NCBI GenBank assembly: GCA_964533785.1
Contig: CAZHNG010000270.1
Coordinates: 1-9,348 of the forward strand
Direction: 5' to 3'
Source: JANQRV01 sp964533785
GTDB lineage: Bacteria; Bacteroidota; Bacteroidia; Chitinophagales; Saprospiraceae
DNA: 9,348 nt
Positions 1 through 6,456 of this stretch are shown here, in pieces (the first letter of the stretch is position 1; each line of letters starts with the position of its first letter). Below the pieces are notes generated by a model, which was given only the letters and a program-made list of their open reading frames with translations, was not told where the DNA came from and did not search any database. Made by a program: the position numbers and the translations under genes.

Positions 1-1425
1 GATAAGTCAATACTGCCGCTACCACCCGTGGAAGTCGCTTCCAAAGTAAGCGCAATGGGTTCCGGCGCTTGCAGGTTGACGGTATCCGCAGCGGTAAGGC
101 CAAGAGAATCCGTCACGGTAATCGCGTAGATCCCTGCCGGTAAATCGGTTATCGTTGCCGTAGAATCGCCGGTGTTCCAAAGATAACGGTAGGGCATGGT
201 GCCACCTGATACCGCCGTTTCTACTACGCCCGTTGAATCGCCGGCACATAGAATATCGGTTACTGATAAGGAAAGCATCAAATCACCTGCTGTAACTTCA
301 TTGATCATGATGCTGTCAACGGCGGTACAACCTGTGGAATCGGTTACAGTTACGATGTAATTTCCGACTGGTAAATTCTCTACCGTTTCGGTGGAATCTC
401 CGGTATTCCATAGGTAACCATAAGGAGGCGTTCCTCCCATCACCATAACTCCTACACTGCCTGCAGTGTCTACCCCGGCTACGATATCCGTTGCGGTCAT
501 GGTCAGCTCTAAAATAGATGCAGCTACGTCGATGCTATCCGTCACCGTACAACTATTGGCATCCGTTACGGTAACGGTGTAAGTGCCTAGTGGCAAATTC
601 TCCACCGTTGCGGTAGTATCACCGGTATTCCAGGCAAACTGATACGGTTCGGCCCCTCCGATCACGCTGGCGATCAAAGTGCCCGTGGAATCGCCCGCAC
701 AAGAAAAACCAGCAGCCGCAATATCGATGAGAATGGGATTCTGAACACTGACAACAGCAGAATCTACGGCCGTCACCTCATTAGCATCCGTAACGGTAAC
801 GGCATAAATACCGGCCGGTAAATTTTCCACCATTTCGGTGGTGTCCCCCGTGTTCCATAAATATTGATAAGGCGTACTTCCCCCGGCAACGGTTACCGTA
901 ACACTGCCGGTAGAATCGCCGGCACAAAGAACGTCCGTAATCGTAGTCGTCAATTCTAAATTCACCTCGACTTCTAAAGTAATACTATCTACTGCGGTAC
1001 AGGCATTTTCATCCGTGACCGTAAGACCGTAGGTGCCGGCTGGCAGACCTGTAATCGATTCCGTTGAATCGCCGGTACTCCAGGCGTAAGTATAAGGCAT
1101 CGTTCCTCCCGTTACGGTAGCGGAAGCAGTGCCGGTAGAATCGCTGCTTCCTGAAGTCCCCATACCGGTCAAAGCGATGGTCAGTTCTTCGGCTGGTTCC
1201 GAAACTGCAGCTGTGGCGGTAGCGGTACAGCCGGCATCGTCAGTAATTGTTACCGTATAAGTTCCCGCTACAAGATCGGTGATGGCAGGGGTGGTTGCGT
1301 CGTTGCTCCATAAATAACTGTAAGGCGGGTTTCCCTCACTCGCCGTAGCGGTGAGCGCACCAGTGGCTTCACTTTTACAGCCAACGTTCTGGTCTACCGT
1401 AATAACGGCAGTTAAAGTACAAGAT
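1..1425 (-). repeat. Tandem SprB-type protein repeats (six plus a partial seventh)
   Basis: The core tryptophan codon of each repeat falls at 1308-1310, 1080-1082, 855-857, 630-632, 408-410 and 177-179. Spacing is therefore 228, 225, 225, 222 and 231 bp, or 74-77 residues per unit. Each unit has the order: beta strand, (C)AGDSTG, GG..PY.Y.WNTGDST, VENLPAGTY.VTVTDA..CTA.DS. The first unit is the most divergent (WSNDATT in place of WNTGDST), and the fifth lacks the CAGDSTG cysteine. A seventh unit starts near position 58 and is cut by the window edge. Such repeats are read as stacked Ig-like beta-sandwiches forming a stalk. DNA similarity between units is high enough that unit number could vary by recombination. 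Confidence 0.85.
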
Positions 1426-2111
1426 GAGCAACTATCCTGGGGTAGTAAAGCAATAAAATCCTGATAGGCTATATTGTCTTCAGGCGCCACGTGACGATAG
1501 GTAACAAATTGACCAGCCAGCCCTTCTATACCAGCATCGTCCGGTACTGCCTCCTGTGCTGCCGAACATAAGCTATCACAGTCCGCTTGACCCAATATTC
1601 CCCAAATAGCATTTTGAATAGCTTCATCACTACACCCTCCCGAACACAAATCGTCCTGATTACAAAAAAGGTATTCCAATCTGGTTGCTTCCAAATCTGT
1701 CAAACCGATGGTATCGGCTGCATAGGTATGAATTTTACTAACGCGCGGGGGAGGATCAGAACCTACTACGCCATTACCTTCAAATTCCAAGAAGGGAACC
1801 GCGAGCGTGCTGTCTGCGCAAAAGACTTTAGTGCTTATGGTATCTATTTCACAATTTTCATTAACAAAAGCCATCCATCCTACGTAGGGATTTTCGTCTT
1901 CATCGTCAACGAATACAAAGGTACCCCGCGTGATCATCGAGTCTTTAGGAACGAAAAATGTATCTCCTTCACCATTTTCATAAAGGATATCTTCTCCTTC
2001 GCAAATTTCAGTTTGCCCCATAGTTAAACTGGGCAAAAGCCCGCAGAAAAAGAACAGTATAAAGAGAGATAGATTGCTCATACACTTAGCAGGTAGGTAG
2101 TTGTGGTTCAT
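1..2111 (-). CDS. SprB-repeat surface adhesin, 3' end outside window
   Basis: A reading frame of about 703 codons runs leftward, open from the ATG at 2111 to the window edge, with no stop. It encodes a secreted, cell-surface adhesin-like protein. Residues 1-33 form a signal peptide (hydrophobic core around 14-30, plausible cleavage near MGQ). Residues ~35-225 form a cysteine-rich domain with thioester-domain-like signatures (separate entry). From ~232 onward the protein consists of SprB-type repeats with the core WNTGDST..VENLPAGTY.VTVTD. SprB repeats occur in the Flavobacterium gliding adhesin SprB and in many large Bacteroidota surface proteins exported by the type IX system. The T9SS sorting domain expected at the C-terminus would lie off-window, so export route is inference. 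I prefer the start at 2111 because the bases just upstream are A/T-rich as usual in this phylum; an in-frame ATG at 2081 would give a shorter, more canonical signal peptide. The gene is transcribed divergently from the caspase-hydrolase gene. Confidence 0.88.
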   Translation of the reverse strand, partial: MNHNYLPAKCMSNLSLFILFFFCGLLPSLTMGQTEICEGEDILYENGEGDTFFVPKDSMITRGTFVFVDDEDENPYVGWMAFVNENCEIDTISTKVFCADSTLAVPFLEFEGNGVVGSDPPPRVSKIHTYAADTIGLTDLEATRLEYLFCNQDDLCSGGCSDEAIQNAIWGILGQADCDSLCSAAQEAVPDDAGIEGLAGQFVTYRHVAPEDNIAYQDFIALLPQDSCSSCTLTAVITVDQNVGCKSEATGALTATASEGNPPYSYLWSNDATTPAITDLVAGTYTVTITDDAGCTATATAAVSEPAEELTIALTGMGTSGSSDSTGTASATVTGGTMPYTYAWSTGDSTESITGLPAGTYGLTVTDENACTAVDSITLEVEVNLELTTTITDVLCAGDSTGSVTVTVAGGSTPYQYLWNTGDTTEMVENLPAGIYAVTVTDANEVTAVDSAVVSVQNPILIDIAAAGFSCAGDSTGTLIASVIGGAEPYQFAWNTGDTTATVENLPLGTYTVTVTDANSCTVTDSIDVAASILELTMTATDIVAGVDTAGSVGVMVMGGTPPYGYLWNTGDSTETVENLPVGNYIVTVTDSTGCTAVDSIMINEVTAGDLMLSLSVTDILCAGDSTGVVETAVSGGTMPYRYLWNTGDSTATITDLPAGIYAITVTDSLGLTAADTVNLQAPEPIALTLEATSTGGSGSIDL
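1556..1889 (-). other. Putative thioester (TED-like) domain in the adhesin N-terminus
   Basis: Between the signal peptide and the SprB repeats, roughly residues 75-185, there is a VFCADS motif with Cys98 (codon 1818-1820). Some 68 residues later comes EAIQNAIWGILG with Gln166 (codon 1614-1616). Thioester adhesin domains (TED, PF08341) carry a Cys in a (Y/F)C motif and a Gln in a (T/I)Q-x-A-I-W motif; these two side chains form an internal thioester that binds host or surface amines covalently. Additional cysteines at 37, 87, 150, 156, 160, 178 and 182 suggest disulfides. The domain family is best known from Gram-positive pili and adhesins, so the assignment here is inference from two short motifs in the right order. 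Confidence 0.42.
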
Positions 2112-2202
2112 AATTTTTGAATTTTGATTCTATTCTAATTCGTGTTTGCTGCCTGGGAAAGTAAACCGAACACTTCTTTTAATCTTTTCAGGTTAACTAC
2201 TA

Positions 2203-2344
2203 GACTTTTGACGCTAGACTCTAGAAATTAGACTAAAAATTCTAACTAATTGACAATCAAGGGAAAATTATTTATTCAAAAAATTGCTATCCATCGAATA
2301 TCAGCGTTTTGTTGTCTAAAATCTTGTGTCTAGCGTCAAAAGTC
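2203..2344. repeat. 17-bp perfect inverted repeat bounding a 142-bp segment
   Basis: The arms are gacttttgacgctagac at 2203-2219 and its exact reverse complement gtctagcgtcaaaagtc at 2328-2344. They are separated by 108 bp of A/T-rich sequence without a gene. A perfect 17-bp match is far beyond chance in so short a region. The right arm belongs to a longer motif, aaaatcttg-tg-tctagcgtc (2318-2337), that recurs at 2607-2627. The layout is compatible with a small non-autonomous mobile element or an interspersed intergenic repeat; no target-site duplication is evident. Confidence 0.65.
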
Positions 2345-2348
2345 CAAT

Positions 2349-2472
2349 TAACTAAAGGACAAAACTAAAAAAGTATAATACGTTTCTCGCCACTAAATCC
2401 ACACAAAATTTTTTCGTGGGATTTAGTGTTTTGGTGCTTTAGCGGCTACTTAAGATTTTTGTCCTGCAGTTA
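2349..2472. repeat. Nested palindromic element of about 124 bp
   Basis: The outer arms taactaaaggacaaaa (2349-2364) and ttttgtcctgcagtta (2457-2472) are complementary at 14 of 16 positions. Inside lies a strong hairpin: cactaaatcc-a-cac (2391-2404) pairs with gtgggatttagtg (2416-2428), 13 bp with a single bulged A and an 11-nt T-rich loop. The whole element could fold into one long cruciform or RNA stem. It has no coding capacity and sits immediately beside the inverted repeat ending at 2344. It resembles REP/MITE-like intergenic palindromes in form; the family is not recognised. Confidence 0.55.
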
Positions 2473-2606
2473 GCTCAGGTTAAAATGAAAATCATTAAAT
2501 CCGCCTATGCAAATAATACATAACCATCAATTCATCCTTGGGGAAACACCTAAGTAGTAGAGCAGAATCATTTTACGGATAGTTCACACGCAAATCTCTA
2601 ATCCTC

Positions 2607-2642
2607 AAAATCTTGCAGTCTAGCGTCTGGAATCTGCAGTCT
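2607..2642. repeat. Additional copy of the 'tctagcgtc' intergenic motif
   Basis: The 21-nt stretch at 2607-2627 (aaaatcttg, then cag, then tctagcgtc) matches 2318-2337 except that 'ca' replaces 't' in the middle. It is followed by a second gcagtct at 2636-2642, so that a 7-bp direct repeat (2615-2621 and 2636-2642) brackets the core. With the inverted copy at 2203-2219 this makes three occurrences in about 450 bp, which points to a dispersed repeat family rather than a single binding site. Confidence 0.5.
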
Positions 2643-2907
2643 TACTTAAATACGGGAGGGTTTAGTTAGATCGGATTTGCCTATCATTCAAATCCTTTCC
2701 CCAAAAGTAACAGCACAAAGCTCTAAAGAAGTGTGTTTACACGCATTAAATATATAAAAATTCTACAATCCTATTAACATACTCGGTTTTTTTGTCATGG
2801 TTTATCTGCAAATTTTATTTTCCTTGAGAAGATTTAACATGAAGTAAACCTGTGATTTTTTTCTTACCTTTCACACTGAAACCAAACCATTTAAACTTCC
2901 CATATCC

Positions 2908-5900
2908 ATGAGTAATACCAATCCTAAAACACTTCATGCTTTATTGGTTGCCATCGATAATTATCCGGTAGCACGTCATAGATTAAACGGTTGCGTCAAC
3001 GACCGCAATGCCTTTAAAGAATATCTTGAAAGACATTTCGGAGAAACGGACCTTGCTTTAAATATTCAAACCCTGACCGATACTGAAGCAACCAAAGCGG
3101 GGATCATTGAAGGATTTCAGCACTTTCGGGCCGCACAAGACGGTGACATCTGCGTTTTCTACTTCAGCGGTCACGGTTCTCAGAGTCCTGCGCCACAGGC
3201 CTTTTGGCACCTTGCTCCCAACCGGATGCACGAATCCCTCGTTTGTCATGACAGCCGGATCGATAATGGTAAAGATTTAATGGATAAGGAGTTATCCTAT
3301 TTATTTTGGGAAGCTACGAAAGACAAAGAACTGCATTTCCTGACTGTTTTTGATTGTTGTCATTCCGGTAATATTACGCGGGAATCGGGGATCACTTCCC
3401 GGATGGCCGAACCGGCTCCCACTCCCGCCCGTCTCGAAGATTACCATGGATTCGAGCACTACAAAAAATCTGAGGAAGATGGAGTATTGAGCGTTTCCCC
3501 ACCGCAAGGAAATATCGTTCAATTAGGAGCATCGAAATCTTATGAAACAGCCAAAGAACTAAGGATCGGTACGACGACAAGAGGGATATTCACCTACTCG
3601 TTGATCGAAACCCTGGAGCAATCCAGCGAACAATTAACCTATACCGATCTGGTACAAACCCTGAAAGTAAAAATCAGTAACCGGGTACGCAGTCAAACGC
3701 CTCAACTACTGGCCCAGCCTCAAGAAAAAAGATTACGCTTTTTAAGTGCGGCTGCCAAGGCTTCCGAACCTTACTACATCGTCAACTTCGATAAAGGCGA
3801 ATGGAAAATGAATGCCGGTACGGTACAAGGAATTCCCACACAGGGAGGCACGCTACAACTCGCCGACGGCACTGAAGTTACGATCACCAGTGTGGGGCCA
3901 AACTATTCCGTGGTATCCGGGATGGAAGGTAAAGATGAGGATCGCTCCTACATTGCCAACGTTAAAGATATCGCCTTTCAAAAACTGAAAGTAGCTTATG
4001 CACCAAGGATTGGCGAACGGGGAAAGTTGATCTTAGATGAAATATTTAGGAAAAACCAGCTTTTCCTCGAATTAATAGATGATCCGGGAGCAGGACAATA
4101 TTGGATACACGCCGATGGAAAAGCCTTTTACTTAACCCTACCCCTCGAAGAAAGGCCGGTTTTCAGAAGAGTAGAAGATTATAGTTTGAACGGAGCGGAA
4201 ACATTCCTCGAAGATGCTTCTTCCGTGGCCAAATGGCAAAGTCTGTTGGTTCTGCGCAACCCCAAGTCAACGATTCGCGATCACGAAGTTAAAATAGAAT
4301 TATTGAGGGTAACGGAAGCCGGCAATTTCGAAGATAACTCCCCCACTGAAACTGTTGACTGGAAGGAAGAAGGGGCCTCCGTTTTCAGATACGAAAAGAT
4401 AGACGGCGAATGGAAACAACCCGCCTATAAATTTAAGATCACAAATACCGGTTTCCGCAAATTATATGTTAGTACCTTGAATATGGAATCCGACTTTAGG
4501 ATCAGCAACCGGATGATGGCTATGGAAGAACTGGCTCCCGGAGAATCAGCCTGGTTGTTGGATAATTTTGAAGGAGCCATTTACAAAACCATTCCGATCG
4601 GGCTGGATGATGCTTTCCATTCCTGGGGGATCATCGAAGCTACGGAATATTTAAAAGTTTTCATCAGTACCGATCCCCATCTCGACACAACGATCTACAA
4701 CCAGGAAGGCCTGGAAATGGATTTCCGCAAAGCTACGACCCTCAGAGCATCGGGGCGGAGCCACCGGAGTAATCCACGTATCCCGGACTGGGTAACGAAA
4801 GAGATCCCGCTGACCATCGTCCGGCCCATGGATGAACAATCCGTTACGGGTGGTAGTGAAACTTCACTGCAGGAAAACTGCCAGTTACTGTTTCCAGAAG
4901 GCGTAACCGCCACTGTCAAATTATCGAATCTAAAAGATGCTGAACGTGCCCTGGGTGGTGCAGAAGCCGCCATCCGCTCTTTAAATGGCTCTTCAATGGT
5001 CTGGGGCGAAGATGCCAAAGTAGAACCACTGGCCATGACCCGCAGCACCGTAGACAGCCCGGGACTGAGCGTATTGGAAATAAAACAGATCCAGGGGGCT
5101 GAAAAACTGGATGCGGAGCATCCGCTGGTCGTTAATACCAACCAGGAACTTTCTCAGCAAGAACTCATTTTACCCATCGGTTACGACGAGGAAACGGGTA
5201 TGCTGTATCCGCTCGGCCATTCTTCGAAAGAAGGAAAGATCATCGTTGAAACATTGCCCAATCCGACACCGGACAATGAGCGTAGCTTGTTTGGCTCTAT
5301 TAAGATCTTCTTCCAAAAAGTAGTCTTGAGCAAAATCGGTATGTACGAATATCCGCAATTGGCTATTGCTGAATTTGAAACGAACGGTGATGAATTCAAT
5401 TACAATAAAGATATTGAAACTGTAAAAGCAAAAGTTGCGGAAGCGAATTCGATCGCGGTTGCTATTCACGGAATTATTGGCAACACGAAGGAGATCGCCA
5501 AGTCTTTGCGTCGTGCAAGAATTGATGATCAAACTACGCTGGATCAACACTTCGACCTGGTACTCACTTTCGATTACGAAAACCTGAATACTCCTATTGA
5601 AGACACCGCCGTAGCCTTTAAGGAGAAACTGGCCAGTGTAGGGTTGGGAGCCGGACATTCCAAGCAATTGACCATTGTAGCTCATTCCATGGGAGGGCTG
5701 GTTTCCCGCTGGTTTATTGAAAAAGAAGGAGGTAACGAAGTCGTTAATCACCTGATACAGCTGGGTACACCTAATTTAGGTTCTCCCTGGTCAAGTGTTT
5801 ATGAAATGGCCAGTATGCTATTGGGAAGGGCCATCAACGGGGCGGCCTTTCTAAAACCGTATTTGATACCGCTTTCTTTCCTTGGAAAATACGTAGATAA

Positions 5901-6300
5901 AATGTTCTACACGCTACAGCAAATGCACGAAAAAAATTCGGAATTCATAGAAAAGCTAAACGATGGGACGGATCCCAATGTACGCTATACGGTTATTGCC
6001 GGCAATACGCAGATCATTCCAACCGAATTGGAAGCTGCCCAACAATCGTTATTAAAGAAAATATGGCAACGGTTCAAAAATAGAGGACATTACGATACAC
6101 TCGACCTATTCCTGTTCAAAACACCTAATGATATTGCGGTTTCTGTAAGTAGCATCGAAAACAACGAAGCCTTCGGCAACCGGCAGATACCAGCGCAAAT
6201 TGAAGAAGTGCCCAGCGATCATATTAGCTATTTTGGCAACCCCGAGAGTTTGGCTGCTTTAACAAATGCCGTTACTCAGGCTGCAATCCCGGAGAATTAG
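2908..6300 (+). CDS. Caspase-family protease fused to a C-terminal alpha/beta-hydrolase (lipase-like)
   Basis: A 1130-residue protein with no signal peptide or membrane segment, hence probably cytoplasmic. Residues 1-~280 form a caspase/metacaspase (C14-like) domain: ALLVAIDNYP strand 1, LNGCVNDRNAF helix, FYFSGHGSQ with catalytic His89, and VFDCCHSGN with catalytic Cys151. Residues ~285-750 are beta-rich; KITNTGFRKLYV (509-520) resembles the DUF4384-type domain often found behind caspase domains. A conserved-looking stretch ELILPIGYDEETG begins at 752. Residues ~815-1130 form an alpha/beta hydrolase: oxyanion-hole strand AIHGIIG (His854-Gly855), nucleophile elbow VAHSMGG with Ser927, LGTPNLGSPW, NDIAVSVSS with Asp1075 and SDHISYF with His1105, i.e. 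a complete lipase-like triad. Both active sites look intact. By analogy with other caspase-effector fusions I infer that the protease domain senses or is triggered and controls the hydrolase, perhaps as a defence or cell-death effector; no substrate is visible. The start fits because strand 1 follows within 10 residues. Confidence 0.9.
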   Translation: MSNTNPKTLHALLVAIDNYPVARHRLNGCVNDRNAFKEYLERHFGETDLALNIQTLTDTEATKAGIIEGFQHFRAAQDGDICVFYFSGHGSQSPAPQAFWHLAPNRMHESLVCHDSRIDNGKDLMDKELSYLFWEATKDKELHFLTVFDCCHSGNITRESGITSRMAEPAPTPARLEDYHGFEHYKKSEEDGVLSVSPPQGNIVQLGASKSYETAKELRIGTTTRGIFTYSLIETLEQSSEQLTYTDLVQTLKVKISNRVRSQTPQLLAQPQEKRLRFLSAAAKASEPYYIVNFDKGEWKMNAGTVQGIPTQGGTLQLADGTEVTITSVGPNYSVVSGMEGKDEDRSYIANVKDIAFQKLKVAYAPRIGERGKLILDEIFRKNQLFLELIDDPGAGQYWIHADGKAFYLTLPLEERPVFRRVEDYSLNGAETFLEDASSVAKWQSLLVLRNPKSTIRDHEVKIELLRVTEAGNFEDNSPTETVDWKEEGASVFRYEKIDGEWKQPAYKFKITNTGFRKLYVSTLNMESDFRISNRMMAMEELAPGESAWLLDNFEGAIYKTIPIGLDDAFHSWGIIEATEYLKVFISTDPHLDTTIYNQEGLEMDFRKATTLRASGRSHRSNPRIPDWVTKEIPLTIVRPMDEQSVTGGSETSLQENCQLLFPEGVTATVKLSNLKDAERALGGAEAAIRSLNGSSMVWGEDAKVEPLAMTRSTVDSPGLSVLEIKQIQGAEKLDAEHPLVVNTNQELSQQELILPIGYDEETGMLYPLGHSSKEGKIIVETLPNPTPDNERSLFGSIKIFFQKVVLSKIGMYEYPQLAIAEFETNGDEFNYNKDIETVKAKVAEANSIAVAIHGIIGNTKEIAKSLRRARIDDQTTLDQHFDLVLTFDYENLNTPIEDTAVAFKEKLASVGLGAGHSKQLTIVAHSMGGLVSRWFIEKEGGNEVVNHLIQLGTPNLGSPWSSVYEMASMLLGRAINGAAFLKPYLIPLSFLGKYVDKMFYTLQQMHEKNSEFIEKLNDGTDPNVRYTVIAGNTQIIPTELEAAQQSLLKKIWQRFKNRGHYDTLDLFLFKTPNDIAVSVSSIENNEAFGNRQIPAQIEEVPSDHISYFGNPESLAALTNAVTQAAIPEN

Positions 6301-6456
6301 GTAGTTTTTTGCGCATAAACTCACTACTAGCAAGAAAGTTATGCTAGGGCGATAAACAGTACTACAATGGACTGCCACTGATTCGTTAACTCCTAACATA
6401 GCATACTAAATTAATACGAGTCGAGCCCATTTTCCCAAACCCTTAAGTATAAGAAT

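Larger units (their letters stand above)
2112..2907. other. Gene-free divergent spacer rich in palindromic repeats
   Basis: This 796-bp stretch separates the leftward adhesin gene from the rightward caspase-hydrolase gene, so both promoters should lie in it. I see no open reading frame resembling a protein and nothing resembling a tRNA or other structured RNA gene. It contains two adjacent inverted-repeat structures (2203-2344 and 2349-2472) and a third copy of a shared motif near 2607. The part nearest the right-hand gene (about 2740-2907) is strongly A/T-rich, as expected for a Bacteroidota promoter region, but no convincing TAnnTTTG element with a correctly spaced upstream TTTG could be fixed. 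Confidence 0.7.

Noticed and set aside
1587..2027. Open frame of 146 codons on the plus strand opposite the adhesin N-terminus
   Set aside because: It is antisense to a well-supported coding region with signal peptide and domain motifs; the translated product has no recognisable pattern.
2865..2872. TACCTTTC as a Bacteroidota -7 element for the caspase-hydrolase gene
   Set aside because: It matches TAnnTTTG at seven of eight positions, but no TTTG/TTG lies at the expected distance upstream and the stretch is A/T-rich enough for chance matches.
5170..5751. Open frame of 193 codons on the minus strand inside the caspase-hydrolase gene
   Set aside because: It lies wholly inside the opposite strand of a 1130-codon gene with catalytic motifs, and its translation looks like mirrored codon noise.
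6327..6347. Hairpin ctagca-N9-tgctag after the caspase-hydrolase gene as a terminator
   Set aside because: The stem is only 6 bp, not G/C-rich, and has no following T-run.
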